Notes: a model not told the origin generated them from the letters alone. 64,000 nucleotides of DNA from Chitinophagaceae bacterium (GCA_020403425.1 JADBXR010000009.1:124001-188000), one strand, 5' to 3'. Positions 7,860-18,017 are shown, numbered from the stretch's first letter. Program-made: numbers and translations.

Positions 7860-10800
7860 ATGCCCCAGTTCTCACATTTACACGTGCATACCCAATACTC
7901 GTTGCTCGATGGTGCCGCACCGATCGACAGCCTGTATAAAAAAGCCATGAAAGATGGTATGCCGGCGCTGGCCATCACCGACCACGGTAATATGTTCGGT
8001 GCTTTCAATTTTGTGAGCCAGGCCTGGAAGAACACCAAAGTGGTGGGCAAAGATGCCAACGGGAAGGACATACTGGAACCTACGGTTAAACCGATCGTGG
8101 GCTGTGAGTTCTATGTGGTGAAGGACAGGCACGTCAAGACCTTCACCAAGGAACTGAAGGATGAACGTTACCACCAGGTATTGCTGGCCAAGAACAAGAT
8201 CGGGTACCAGAACCTGGTGAAACTGACCTCGCTGGGTTTTATTGAGGGTATGTACAGCAAGTATCCGCGTATAGACAAGGAGCTGATCGAGAAATACCAT
8301 GAGGGTCTGATCGCCACCACCTGCTGCATAGGCGCCTATGTACCACAGACCATCCTGCACGATGGAGAAGAAAAAGCGGAACAGGAATTCAAATGGTGGC
8401 TGGACCTGTTCGGTGAGGACTATTACATCGAACTGCAGCGGCATAACATGAAGGAACAGGAACTCATCAACCAAACCTTGCTGAAGTTCTCGAAGAAATA
8501 CCAGGTACCGGTGATCGCCACCAATGACAGTCACTATGTAGACAAGGACGATTCCAATGCACACGATATCCTACTCTGCATCAATACCGGCGAAAAGCAG
8601 AGTACACCGGGTTTTGATGATTTTGTGAACGATGATGTGCAGCTGAAGAACCGCCGTTTCAAGTTCCCCAATGACCAGTTCTATTTCAAGACCACGGATG
8701 AGATGTCGAAGCTGTTCAGCGATATCCCGGAGTCGCTGGAAAATACCCAGGCCATTGTGGACAAAGTGGAGATCCTGAATCTTAAAAAAGATATCCTGCT
8801 CCCTGCCTTTCCTATTCCCAAAGATTTCCAGGTGCATGCAGATGCCAACCTGAATCAATGGGAGTTCCTGAAGCACCTGACCTACGAGGGTGCCAAACAA
8901 CGCTATTCCGATCTGACGCCGGAGATACAGGAGCGGATCGATTTTGAATTGTTCACCATCAAGACCATGGGTTTTGCCGGTTACTTCCTGATCGTTAGCG
9001 ACTTCATCAAAGCGGGCAGGGATATGGGTGTATTCGTGGGCCCGGGTCGTGGATCCGCTGCCGGCAGTGTGGTAGCGTATTGCATCGGCATCACCAATAT
9101 CGACCCCATCAAATACAACCTGCTGTTCGAGCGTTTCCTGAACCCGGACCGTAAGAGCATGCCCGATATCGATACCGACTTTGATGATGAGGGCCGTCAG
9201 AAAGTGATCGATTATGTGGTGGACAAATATGGCAAGAACCAGGTGGCCCAGATCATTACCTATGGTACCATGGCGGCCAAAATGAGTATCAAGGATGTGG
9301 CCCGCGTACTGGACCTGCCATTGGCCGAAAGCAATATGCTGGCCAAACTGGTACCGGATAAACCGGGTACGGAATTACGACGTGTGTTACACGCGCCGCT
9401 CACTGCCAAAGAAGGTGAGAAATCGCTGGAAGAAAAAGAGGCCTATCAGCAGGATGATATCGAGAACGTAAAGAAGATCCGCGAGATCTATAACGGTACG
9501 GATATACGGGCACAGGTATTGAAAGAGGCCGAGCGACTGGAGGGATCCGTTCGCAACACCGGTATACATGCGGCCGGTATCATCATTGCCCCCAAAGACC
9601 TGACCGAACTATTGCCCGTTGCCACCGCCAAGGACTCCGACCTCTGGGTCACCCAGATCGAAGGAAGCGTGATCGAAGATGCAGGCGTTATTAAAATGGA
9701 CTTCCTGGGTTTGAAGACCCTCTCCATTTTAAAAACGGCGCTGGAACTGATCAAGCAGAACCATAATGTAGACATTGACCTGGACAATATTCCGCTGGAT
9801 GATGAAAAGACCTTCCAGTTATACCAGAAAGGCGAGACCAATGCCACGTTCCAGTTTGAAAGTGTGGGTATGCAGAAATACCTGCGCGAACTGAAACCGG
9901 ATAAGTTCGACGACCTGATCGCCATGAACGCCCTGTACCGTCCGGGCCCAATCGCCTATATCCCCAAATTCATCGACCGGAAACATGGCCGCGAAGCCAT
10001 CAGCTACGACCTGGACGATATGAAGGAATACCTGGAAGATACCTACGGTATCACAGTGTACCAGGAGCAGGTGATGCTGTTGAGCCAGAGTATCGGCGGT
10101 TTTACCAAGGGCGATGCGGACGTGTTGCGGAAGGCCATGGGTAAAAAACAGAAGGCCGTACTGGATAAGATGAAGGCCCAGTTCATTTCAGGGGCCACGG
10201 CCAAAGGACACCCGGCAGACAAACTGGAAAAGATCTGGACCGACTGGGAAGCGTTTGCCCAGTATGCATTCAATAAATCGCATTCTACCTGTTATGCGTT
10301 CGTGGCCTACCAGACAGCTTACCTGAAAGCCCATTATCCGGGAGAATATATGTCTGCGGTGCTGAACCATGCCGGAGCCATTGAAAAGATCACTTTCTTC
10401 ATGGAAGAGTGTAAACGCATGGGCATCAAAGTACTCGGTCCGGACATCAACGAATCGCTGAAAGGTTTTGCCGTGAACCAGCGGGGTGAGATCCGTTTTG
10501 GACTGGGCGGGTTGAAAGGTGTGGGTGATGCGGCCGTGGATACGGTGATCGCAGAAAGGGAAAAGAACGGCCCGTATAAAGACATTTTTGATTTCATCAA
10601 ACGCGTGCTGCAGAAGAACGTGAACAAAAAATCACTGGAAAGTCTCGCCTATTCCGGCGCTTTCGATTGTTTTACGGCCTATCACCGCGCGCAGTATTTC
10701 TATACTCCGGATAACGAACGTCAGAGCGGACTGGAACGTATCATTGCCTATGGACAGGCACAACAAAGCGCCGCCGGAACCGCCAATACCCTGTTCGGCG

Positions 10801-11531
10801 ATCTTTCGGATGCCATGCAGGTGCAGGTACCCAAGATACCCAATTGCGAACCCTGGACCTTGACCGAACTGCTGGATCATGAAAAAGAAGTGACCGGTAT
10901 GTTCATGAGCGGCCATCCACTGGACCATTTCAAGTTCGAACTGAAACATTACGGTATTACCAGGATCAGCGATTTCAATGAGATCAAGGATTCTCTCAGC
11001 ACACAGTCGGGCCTGGGAAAGAGCCTGCGCGTGGCAGGACTGGTGATCGATGTGCAGCACAGGGTGACCAAGACCGGCAAGAATTTCGGATCCTTCGTGA
11101 TCGAGGATTTCACAGGCAAAACCGAATTTGTGCTGTGGAGCGAAGATTATATCAAATTCCAGAACTACCTGGAAAAGGGACAGAACATCCTGCTGACCGG
11201 CTTTTTCCGTAACCGGTTCAATCAGCCTAATAATTTTGAATTTAAGATCAATATCATGTCCTTACTGGAAACCGTGAAGCAGAACCTGACCCGTAGTATC
11301 GAGATCAGCATGCATCCGGCTTCCGTAACCCCTGATTTTGTGAGTTTCGTTGATAAGAATGTCCGCAGTAACCCCGGCAAAGCCACCCTGAAGTTCAATA
11401 TCTTTGAACCGAAGGACAACCTGAAGATCACGCTGAGCAGTTTCGACAGGGGTTTCCAGATGAACGAAGAAATGGCCGAGTTCCTGATGAACAACCCGGA
11501 TGTGGATATCCATGTGGGCGTTGCGGGGTGA
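7860..11531 (+). CDS. dnaE: DNA polymerase III alpha subunit (replicative polymerase)
   Basis: Catalytic subunit of the replicase, cytoplasmic. The N-terminal PHP domain begins HLHVHTQYSLLDG (residues 6-18). The polymerase core contains GPGRGSAAGSVVAYC and the metal-binding PDIDTDF, with Asp438 and Asp440 matching the catalytic pair of E. coli DnaE; IKMDFLGLKT supplies the third acidic residue. A tandem helix-hairpin-helix region (LGGLKGVGDAAV) and an OB-fold (about residues 1050-1125) follow. Length 1223 is slightly above E. coli DnaE (1160). An imperfect TAnnTTTG-like element (GATATTTG, about 7786) and the heptad repeat lie upstream. Confidence 0.97.
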   Translation: MPQFSHLHVHTQYSLLDGAAPIDSLYKKAMKDGMPALAITDHGNMFGAFNFVSQAWKNTKVVGKDANGKDILEPTVKPIVGCEFYVVKDRHVKTFTKELKDERYHQVLLAKNKIGYQNLVKLTSLGFIEGMYSKYPRIDKELIEKYHEGLIATTCCIGAYVPQTILHDGEEKAEQEFKWWLDLFGEDYYIELQRHNMKEQELINQTLLKFSKKYQVPVIATNDSHYVDKDDSNAHDILLCINTGEKQSTPGFDDFVNDDVQLKNRRFKFPNDQFYFKTTDEMSKLFSDIPESLENTQAIVDKVEILNLKKDILLPAFPIPKDFQVHADANLNQWEFLKHLTYEGAKQRYSDLTPEIQERIDFELFTIKTMGFAGYFLIVSDFIKAGRDMGVFVGPGRGSAAGSVVAYCIGITNIDPIKYNLLFERFLNPDRKSMPDIDTDFDDEGRQKVIDYVVDKYGKNQVAQIITYGTMAAKMSIKDVARVLDLPLAESNMLAKLVPDKPGTELRRVLHAPLTAKEGEKSLEEKEAYQQDDIENVKKIREIYNGTDIRAQVLKEAERLEGSVRNTGIHAAGIIIAPKDLTELLPVATAKDSDLWVTQIEGSVIEDAGVIKMDFLGLKTLSILKTALELIKQNHNVDIDLDNIPLDDEKTFQLYQKGETNATFQFESVGMQKYLRELKPDKFDDLIAMNALYRPGPIAYIPKFIDRKHGREAISYDLDDMKEYLEDTYGITVYQEQVMLLSQSIGGFTKGDADVLRKAMGKKQKAVLDKMKAQFISGATAKGHPADKLEKIWTDWEAFAQYAFNKSHSTCYAFVAYQTAYLKAHYPGEYMSAVLNHAGAIEKITFFMEECKRMGIKVLGPDINESLKGFAVNQRGEIRFGLGGLKGVGDAAVDTVIAEREKNGPYKDIFDFIKRVLQKNVNKKSLESLAYSGAFDCFTAYHRAQYFYTPDNERQSGLERIIAYGQAQQSAAGTANTLFGDLSDAMQVQVPKIPNCEPWTLTELLDHEKEVTGMFMSGHPLDHFKFELKHYGITRISDFNEIKDSLSTQSGLGKSLRVAGLVIDVQHRVTKTGKNFGSFVIEDFTGKTEFVLWSEDYIKFQNYLEKGQNILLTGFFRNRFNQPNNFEFKINIMSLLETVKQNLTRSIEISMHPASVTPDFVSFVDKNVRSNPGKATLKFNIFEPKDNLKITLSSFDRGFQMNEEMAEFLMNNPDVDIHVGVAG

Positions 11532-11729
11532 GCGGATACCTGTATTTGACAAAGTATCACATAATGCAAGGGCTTTCGGGAAGATCGCGCAGCTTTTTAC
11601 CGAATAGATATTTATCACATATTCATGTGGTACGCTGCTACTCACCCGCCTATACAGCTGTTCATCCTTTTTTATAGGGTTATGAGATGATTATTGCACT
11701 ATTTACAAGGTCATCAAATCAAAACCCGC

Positions 11730-12950
11730 ATGCAAACACCTCTTCCTTCCCAAAGGATCATCACGGTTGATATACTTCGTGGTTTCGCACTTTTCGGTAT
11801 CCTTCTGGCACATATGATCTTCTGGTACAATGCCGGTCCCCTGCCCGGAGAACTGTTCAATAAATACCAAGACATTGCCTCGCAGGTACTTCCCGTACTG
11901 AATGAGTTGCTGATCGCCGGGAAATTCTTCGCTTTCTTTTCTTTCCTATTCGGACTGAGTTTTTACCTGCAGATGCAGAGCCTGGAGAAGCGACAGGACA
12001 ATTTTGTGCTTCGTTATGCCTGGCGCATTGCCTTGCTCGGCATCATCGGCGTGATACACCATGCTTTCTGGCGGGGAGATATCCTATCGATCTATGCGCC
12101 GCTGGGATTCCTGTTATTACCCATGCGGAATTGGAGCAACCGGGTGATCCTGATACTGGGTATCCTCTTTGCCATTAATATGCCCGGGAAACTGATCGAA
12201 TTGACCAGGTTATTGAGTATGGCCCAGCCACAACCCCAAAATGGCCCACCCCAGGATTTTGAAGCGGCAGGTAAAGCATTCCTGGCGCTGATAAAGCAAC
12301 CTCACTGGTTGCCTTTGTGGAAGGCCAATCTGATCGCTTTTTCCGAAAAATTCCGTTTTCAGCTGGATAGTGGACGCATTTTTGTCACATTCGGCTTTTT
12401 CCTGCTGGGCATGTACAGCGGTCGAAAGAACTGGTTCCACCAGGGCGAGGGCTCACGCCCCGTTTTCCGGAAGATATTCCGAAAGAGCGGCTGGCTGATA
12501 CTGGTTTGTTTTCTCTGTGGCCTGAGCATTTTTGGCGCCAATAGCCTCTTTCATCTTGGCTGGGAACAGAAACCCCTGGCCGGTTTCATTTTCAGCATAT
12601 TCTTCGATGTGATGAATGCGTCCCTGGTCTGCTGGTACATTACCGGCCTCAGCCTCTTGTTGTTCAGGCCCAGGTGGCAAATAAGACTGTATCCGCTGGC
12701 CACCGTAGGCAAACTGGCGCTTACCTGTTACCTGACGCAGACCTTGTTGGGGCTTGGACTCTTTTACGGCGTTGGACTGGGCCTGGTAGGCCAGACGCCG
12801 CCCTGGTTGAACTGGCTGATCGCTTTGGGCTTCTTTGTTCTGCAGATCATTGTGGGCAACTGGTGGCTGAAAAGGTTCCAGTACGGGCCGGTGGAATGGC
12901 TCTGGCGCTCGGCCACTTTCCTGAAATGGTACCCGCTCCAAAAGAAATAA
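11730..12950 (+). CDS. DUF418 / YeiB-family membrane protein
   Basis: Multi-pass inner-membrane protein of the YeiB (DUF418) type. After a short basic N-terminus it has the family signature RIITVDILRGFALFGILLAH, then about ten hydrophobic segments, and the C-terminal DUF418 region with 'GKLALTCYLTQTLLG' and 'GPVEWLWRSATF' near the end. The open frame extends to a TTG at 11694, but ATG at 11730 gives the family start. The family is related to acyltransferase 3-like membrane proteins, yet its biochemical role is not established. Monocistronic as far as can be seen. Confidence 0.88.
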   Translation: MQTPLPSQRIITVDILRGFALFGILLAHMIFWYNAGPLPGELFNKYQDIASQVLPVLNELLIAGKFFAFFSFLFGLSFYLQMQSLEKRQDNFVLRYAWRIALLGIIGVIHHAFWRGDILSIYAPLGFLLLPMRNWSNRVILILGILFAINMPGKLIELTRLLSMAQPQPQNGPPQDFEAAGKAFLALIKQPHWLPLWKANLIAFSEKFRFQLDSGRIFVTFGFFLLGMYSGRKNWFHQGEGSRPVFRKIFRKSGWLILVCFLCGLSIFGANSLFHLGWEQKPLAGFIFSIFFDVMNASLVCWYITGLSLLLFRPRWQIRLYPLATVGKLALTCYLTQTLLGLGLFYGVGLGLVGQTPPWLNWLIALGFFVLQIIVGNWWLKRFQYGPVEWLWRSATFLKWYPLQKK

Positions 12951-13036
12951 CTGCCCCCTTGTCAGGTTTTTACTGTTGCAACGTCATTAATCACAATGGT
13001 GGAAAAGTCAAAACTGCATAAACCAGGGTTTGGATT

Positions 13037-13044
13037 TATATTTG
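13037..13044 (+). promoter_or_regulatory. -7 box of trxA
   Basis: TATATTTG matches TAnnTTTG fully, 50 bases before the trxA start. No clear -33 TTG at the usual spacing. Confidence 0.45.
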
Positions 13045-13094
13045 ACATCCTTCTATCATTAGAGATAACTCATAAACAACTTAAACCGTAAAAA

Positions 13095-13412
13095 ATGGCT
13101 TTAGAATTAACAGACGCAAATTTCCAGTCAAAAGTGCTGGACAGCGATAAACTGACCGTGGTGGATTTCTGGGCAGAATGGTGTGGCCCCTGTCGTGCCA
13201 TCGGACCCGTTATTGAAGAACTGGCCAAAGAATATGATGGTAAGATCAATGTAGGCAAAGTGAACGTTGACCATAATCCTAACCTGAGTGTGAATTATGG
13301 CATCACTTCCATCCCAGCCATCCTGTTCATCAAAGGTGGCCAGATCGTAGACAAACAGATCGGTGCCGTACCGAAATCCGTATTGGACAAGAAGATCCAG
13401 GCGCATATTTAA
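13095..13412 (+). CDS. trxA: Thioredoxin
   Basis: Small cytoplasmic dithiol oxidoreductase. The redox motif WCGPC (Cys30, Cys33) follows the strand VVDFWAEW, and the cis-proline is in ITSIPAI. Length 105 is the canonical thioredoxin size with no signal peptide. It would be recycled by thioredoxin reductase and feed MsrA-type enzymes, ribonucleotide reductase and peroxidases. It is a single-gene unit with its own -7 box and a strong terminator directly after. Confidence 0.97.
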   Translation: MALELTDANFQSKVLDSDKLTVVDFWAEWCGPCRAIGPVIEELAKEYDGKINVGKVNVDHNPNLSVNYGITSIPAILFIKGGQIVDKQIGAVPKSVLDKKIQAHI

Positions 13413-13434
13413 GAGGTACAGACATATTTAGACA

Positions 13435-13463
13435 AGAGCCCGGAGACCGGGCTCTTTTTTTTT
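13435..13463 (+). terminator. Intrinsic terminator of trxA
   Basis: Perfect 9-bp stem AGAGCCCGG / CCGGGCTCT with a 3-base loop, followed by eight T. Confidence 0.93.
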
Positions 13464-14066
13464 GAACAGAGCAAGGGAATATTGAATATTGAACAAGGAA
13501 TGATGAATGATGAATGATGAATCCTGTTCTTTTAGTGCAGCCTCAACATTCTTCGGTTCCTTGTTCCTCTGTTCCGTTGGCGCATTGGCGTATTAGCGCA
13601 TTGGCGTATTGGTCTTTGGTCTCCCGCTTTCAGCGGGATCTTCGCTTCGCTACGATTTGGTCTTTGGCATTCATCATTCCTTGTTCATCTGCTCTTCTGT
13701 TCCATTGCGCATTAGCGGATTGGCGTATTGGTCTTTGGCATGCACATTTTGAAGCGTTTGCCGTTAGGGAATTCATCATTCCTTGTTCATCTGTTCATTA
13801 TTCATGATTTCCCTCCTCTGTTCCTTGTTCCTCTGTTCCATTGGCGCATTGGCGTATTGGCGTATTAGCGCATTGGTCTCCCGTTTTCAGCGGGATCTTC
13901 GCTTCGCTACGATTTGGTCTTTGGCATTCAACATTCCTTGTTCATCTGTTCATTATTCAATATTCCCTTCCTCTGTTCCTTGTTCATCTGTTCTTCTGTT
14001 CCATTGGTCTTTGACATTCATCATTCATCATTCCTTGTTCATCTGTTCATTATTCAATATTCCCTA
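13464..14066. repeat. 600-bp intergenic array of 7-/8-base words and direct repeats
   Basis: No gene. The left end (13464-13522) is a string of 7-base words of the form GAANNNN (GAACAGA, GAATATT twice, GAACAAG, GAATGAT three times). The right end (about 14015-14063) has the same vocabulary in reverse complement (ATTCATC, CTTGTTC, ATTATTC, AATATTC). Between them are 8-base words of the type GCGYATTR and two long direct copies, 13618-13691 and 13875-13948, which agree at 72 of 74 positions; each includes the small hairpin CCCGC...GCGGG. Open frames through this region are artefacts of the repeats. Confidence 0.85.
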
Positions 14067-14103
14067 TCTTTCACGCTGATTTCTGAACCAAAACGATGCT
14101 TCT

Positions 14104-15345
14104 ATGAACATTAAGGCGCGGTTGATACTGATGAATTTCCTGGAATTCTTTGTCTGGGGTTCCTGGCTGATCTCTCTGGGTGGCTATATGATCGTTACAC
14201 TCAAATTCACCGGTGGCGAAGTGGGCGCTGTGTATGCCACAATGGGTATTGCTTCGCTGTTCATGCCTGCCCTGATGGGGATCGTGGCCGACCGCTGGAT
14301 CAATGCCGAAAAAGTATTGGGTTCATTACATATCATCGGGGCTTTATTGTTGATCTGGGCCTCCACGGTCTCCGATTACCGCACTTTTTACCTGATCATG
14401 TTATTGAACTCCATGGCCTTCATGCCCACCATTGCATTGAACAATACTGTTTCTTATATCGTGCTGGAAAAGAAGGGATATGATATCGTAAAAGACTTCC
14501 CTCCCATCCGCGTATGGGGAACCGTAGGTTTCATCGTGGCCATGTGGATGGTGGATATCTTCGGCTGGACCAAAAGTCCACTTCAATTATACGTCAGTGC
14601 CGGATCGGGCCTGTTGCTGGGACTATATGCATTTACCATGCCCGCCTGTACCCGGGTAGCGGTGGAGGCCAAACGCAGCCTGGTATCGGCGTTGGGACTG
14701 GATGCTTTTGTATTGTTCCGCAGGAAAAAGATGATCATTTTCTTCCTGTTCGCCATGTTACTGGGTGCTGCCCTGCAGATCACCAACGCCTTCGGATCTC
14801 CTTTCCTGGACGATTTCAAGGATAAGTTCCCTGATTCATTCGGGGTACAGCATCCCAATCTGCTGATCTCCATTTCACAGATCTCTGAGACCCTGTTCAT
14901 CCTGACCATCCCGTTCTTCCTGAAACGTTTCGGTATCAAGAACGTAATGCTGCTGAGCATTTTTGCCTGGGTATTCCGTTTTGGCCTGTTTGCCATTGGC
15001 GATCCGGGTCCCGGACTCTACCTGCTGGTACTCTCCATGATCATTTATGGTATGGCATTCGACTTCTTCAATATTTCCGGGTCTCTCTTTGTGGAAAAAG
15101 AAGCTGATATCAAGATCCGCGCCAGCGCACAAGGGTTGTTCATGCTGATGACCAATGGTATCGGGGCCTATCTTGGAGGAACCATCAGCGGCTGGGTAGT
15201 GGATTATTTTACGGTGGATGGTGTCAAGAACTGGCAGCATATCTGGCTCAGCTTTGCAGGATATGCACTGATCCTCGGTATTGTATTCCCGATCGTATTC
15301 CGTTATAAACACGACAGGCACACACTGGAAAACGTTAAACAGTAA
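14104..15345 (+). CDS. Nucleoside permease (NHS family, NupG/XapB-like)
   Basis: MFS transporter of 413 residues with about 12 hydrophobic segments. It opens MNIKARLILMNFLEFFVWGSWL, which matches the start of NupG-type proton-nucleoside symporters, and continues with 'GIVADRWINAEKVLG' (the MFS loop 2-3 region) and 'FPPIRVWGTVGFIVAMW' in the fifth helix. Expected role: uptake of nucleosides across the inner membrane. It starts 38 bases after the word-repeat array; a regular promoter was not identified. Next to mqnE, whose pathway releases adenine; a functional link is speculative. Confidence 0.88.
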   Translation: MNIKARLILMNFLEFFVWGSWLISLGGYMIVTLKFTGGEVGAVYATMGIASLFMPALMGIVADRWINAEKVLGSLHIIGALLLIWASTVSDYRTFYLIMLLNSMAFMPTIALNNTVSYIVLEKKGYDIVKDFPPIRVWGTVGFIVAMWMVDIFGWTKSPLQLYVSAGSGLLLGLYAFTMPACTRVAVEAKRSLVSALGLDAFVLFRRKKMIIFFLFAMLLGAALQITNAFGSPFLDDFKDKFPDSFGVQHPNLLISISQISETLFILTIPFFLKRFGIKNVMLLSIFAWVFRFGLFAIGDPGPGLYLLVLSMIIYGMAFDFFNISGSLFVEKEADIKIRASAQGLFMLMTNGIGAYLGGTISGWVVDYFTVDGVKNWQHIWLSFAGYALILGIVFPIVFRYKHDRHTLENVKQ

Positions 15346-15473
15346 TCAACTGGTCATTAAAAATAAGCCCATGTGCAGGTGCTGATGTAAGGGGTTTTTC
15401 CCAATCTGCCAATGACAATTATTAATTTCTGATTACCAATTACTGATTAATTTCGTGCCTCAAATATGTGACT

Positions 15474-16649
15474 ATGATCTCTGCAGTATCAGACCCTTTT
15501 AGCCTGGTAGCCAACACACAGGATGCACAACTCAAACAGATCGGCGAAAAAATACTGAACAAGGAAAGGATCCTCTTCGATGAGGGTGTAACCCTTTTCG
15601 AAAAAGGTTCCCTGGCCTATCTTGGCGCACTGGCCAACTGGGTGCGCGAACAGAAGCATGGCAACAAGACCTATTTTAACCGGAATTTCCATATTGAGCC
15701 CACCAACGTATGTGTGTTCTCCTGTAAATTCTGTTCTTATTCCCGCTTATATGCCCACCGAGAAGAAGGTTGGGAACTGAGCATCCAGCAGATGCTCGAT
15801 ATTGTAAAAAGCTATGATGGTCAGCCGGTCACTGAAGTGCATATCGTAGGCGGCGTTCACCCTAAAATGGACCTTGACTTTTTTATCGAACTGCTGCGCA
15901 GCATCAAAGCGCACCGACCGGACCTGCATATCAAGGCCTTTACGCCGGTGGAACTGGACTATATGTTCCGTAAAGCCAAAGTAAGCATAGAAGAAGGTAT
16001 GCGCCTGGCCCACGAAGCCGGACTGGATTCACTGCCAGGTGGTGGCGCGGAGATATTCCATCCGGAGATCCGCAAACAGATCTGCGAGGATAAAGTAGAT
16101 GCGGATGGCTGGTTACATATTCACAAAGCCGCTCATCAGCTGGGTATGCATAGCAATGCAACACTGCTGTACGGACATATCGAAAAATTCTGGCACCGGA
16201 TCGACCATATGGAACGTCTGCGCAGCCTGCAGGACGAGACCGGTGGTTTCAACACGTTCATCCCACTCAAGTTCCGTAACAAGGATAACGATATGAGCCA
16301 TATTGCAGAGTCATCCGTGATAGAAGATATGCGCATGTATGCGGTATCCCGTCTGTATATGGACAACTTCCCGCATATCAAAGCCTACTGGCCGATGCTG
16401 GGCAGGCAGAATGCGCAGTTAACGCTTTCTTTCGGCGTGAACGATATCGATGGTACCATCGACGATTCCACCAAGATCTACGCCATGGCCGGCAGTGAAG
16501 AACAGACCCCTGCCATGAGTACTGCGGACCTGGTCCGCCTGATCAAACAAGTAAAACGGCAGCCCATTGAAAGGGGCACTCTGTACAACGAGATCAGGGA
16601 CTATACCCATGTGAATGTTGACGAACCTGAGCTAAATGCCACACTATAG
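15474..16649 (+). CDS. mqnE: Aminofutalosine synthase MqnE (radical SAM)
   Basis: Radical-SAM enzyme of the futalosine pathway; it joins 3-[(1-carboxyvinyl)oxy]benzoate to SAM to give 6-amino-6-deoxyfutalosine for menaquinone synthesis. The [4Fe-4S] motif is C80-x3-C84-x2-C87 in NVCVFSCKFCSYS. Further family blocks: EVHIVGGVHPKMD, GLDSLPGGGAEIF and the C-terminal 'YWPMLGRQNAQLTLSFGVND'. These fit MqnE better than the related cyclase MqnC. The open frame has a GTG two codons upstream; ATG at 15474 is chosen. A near-match -7 box (TAATTTCG, 15448-15455) lies upstream. Convergent with the NADH dehydrogenase gene. Confidence 0.93.
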   Translation: MISAVSDPFSLVANTQDAQLKQIGEKILNKERILFDEGVTLFEKGSLAYLGALANWVREQKHGNKTYFNRNFHIEPTNVCVFSCKFCSYSRLYAHREEGWELSIQQMLDIVKSYDGQPVTEVHIVGGVHPKMDLDFFIELLRSIKAHRPDLHIKAFTPVELDYMFRKAKVSIEEGMRLAHEAGLDSLPGGGAEIFHPEIRKQICEDKVDADGWLHIHKAAHQLGMHSNATLLYGHIEKFWHRIDHMERLRSLQDETGGFNTFIPLKFRNKDNDMSHIAESSVIEDMRMYAVSRLYMDNFPHIKAYWPMLGRQNAQLTLSFGVNDIDGTIDDSTKIYAMAGSEEQTPAMSTADLVRLIKQVKRQPIERGTLYNEIRDYTHVNVDEPELNATL

Positions 16650-16670
16650 CTTTTAGCGATCCAATAATGC

Positions 16671-16708
16671 AAAAGACGTCATAGGAATACACAACTATGG
16701 CGTCTTTT
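16671..16708. terminator. Bidirectional terminator between mqnE and ndh
   Basis: Stem AAAAGACG-t-CATAG / CTATG-g-CGTCTTTT with one mismatch and a 10-base loop. It has T-runs in both directions and overlaps the stop codon of the minus-strand gene. Confidence 0.85.
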
Positions 16709-17978
16709 CGTTTGGTACGGGCTGGTCACCGGCAGGCATCAAAATCAAACGCAAAGTTGTATCGTTGGTGAAATAGCTGATGGTCCAATTGATAAAGATG
16801 AACAACCGGTTCTTCACACTTACGATCAGCATGAGGTGCAGGAACATCCATACATACCAGGCCAGCCGTCCCTGGAAGCTGATGAAGGGCAGGTCAACAA
16901 CCGCTTTCCTTTTGCCGATGGTGGCCATGGTGCCGGGATTTCTGTAAACAAAAGCACGAAGGGGCTTACCCCTAAGCAGGTTCCTGAAATTATGTGCCAG
17001 GTTTTTTGCCTGTGCGATCGCCACATTGGCCAATTGCGGATGTCCTTTCGGGAAATCCGGGTTCTCCATATAGGCGATGTCGCCTATCACATATACATTC
17101 TCCGATCCCTCCAACCTGTTACAACCGTCCACTTTTATCCGGTTGCCCCGAACCAGTTGCTGCGCTGAAATACCTGATGGCACATTGCCCGTAAGCCCTG
17201 CGGACCAGATAAGTGTATGTGTTGGAATGCTTCTTCCATCTGTCAGGGTAACTGTTTTACCATCATATGTGCTCACCTGCGACCACGTCAATACATTCAC
17301 CCCCATCTGTTCCAGGTATTGCTGCGATCGCTGCTGAGAGGCCTTACTCATGGCACCCAAAGTGGCGGGTCCTGCCTCCAGCAGGTACACATTCAACCTT
17401 GAAAAATCCATATCCGGATAATCTTTGGGAAGTACATGGGTCTTCAATTCAGCCAGTGAACCCGATAATTCAACCCCGGTTGGACCACCGCCCACTACCA
17501 CAATATTCATGATAGCAGGTAATGCTTCCGCATGTGCAGACAAAGCTTCCTCAAAATTCAACAATATCCTGTTACGGAGTGTGATGGATTCCACGGTGGA
17601 TTTCATGGGAAAAGCGAAACGCTCAATATCCCGGTTGCCGAAATAGTTAGTGGTGCAGCCTGTAGCGATCACCAGGTAATCGTACGTAAAAATGCCCGCA
17701 GAACTGATCACCCGCTGTGCATGGGTATCTACCTCTTTTACTGCGGTCAGTCGAACATGCACATTCTTTTTTTTCTGAAATACCTTTCTTAGCGGAAAGG
17801 AAATGGAGCTGGGCTCAAGCCTGGCCGTTGCTACCTGGTACATCAGGGGCTGGAACTGGTGAAAATTGTATTGGTCGATCAAGGTGATCTCATAATCACT
17901 CTCACTGATCCTCCGTGCCAGTTGCAACCCGGCAAACCCCGCACCAAGTATCACAATATGCTTTTTGGAGGTAGACAT
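16695..17978 (-). CDS. ndh: Type II NADH:quinone oxidoreductase (NDH-2)
   Basis: Peripheral membrane flavoprotein that passes electrons from NADH to the quinone pool without pumping protons. The FAD-binding Rossmann motif VILGAGFAGLQLA is at the N-terminus, the NAD-binding one is VVVGGGPTGVELSG, and the second FAD motif is NVYVIGDIAY. A C-terminal hydrophobic segment (LAWYVWMFLHLMLIVSVKNRLF) is typical of the membrane-anchored NDH-2 subtype. Length 427 is normal. Its neighbour on the other strand makes menaquinone, the quinone this enzyme would reduce. Confidence 0.92.
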   Translation of the reverse strand: MSTSKKHIVILGAGFAGLQLARRISESDYEITLIDQYNFHQFQPLMYQVATARLEPSSISFPLRKVFQKKKNVHVRLTAVKEVDTHAQRVISSAGIFTYDYLVIATGCTTNYFGNRDIERFAFPMKSTVESITLRNRILLNFEEALSAHAEALPAIMNIVVVGGGPTGVELSGSLAELKTHVLPKDYPDMDFSRLNVYLLEAGPATLGAMSKASQQRSQQYLEQMGVNVLTWSQVSTYDGKTVTLTDGRSIPTHTLIWSAGLTGNVPSGISAQQLVRGNRIKVDGCNRLEGSENVYVIGDIAYMENPDFPKGHPQLANVAIAQAKNLAHNFRNLLRGKPLRAFVYRNPGTMATIGKRKAVVDLPFISFQGRLAWYVWMFLHLMLIVSVKNRLFIFINWTISYFTNDTTLRLILMPAGDQPVPNEKTP

Positions 17979-18017
17979 ATTTCATAGGATTTATGATGAG
18001 CCATTTGCAGAAAACAG

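Noticed and set aside
13464..14066. CRISPR array
   Set aside because: Repeats are irregular, overlap each other and have no unique spacers of constant length. No cas genes are present.
13514..14114. Several open frames with repeated peptides such as CSSVPLAHW and SLFICSLF
   Set aside because: They are translations of the low-complexity word array and change with each repeat copy; not genes.
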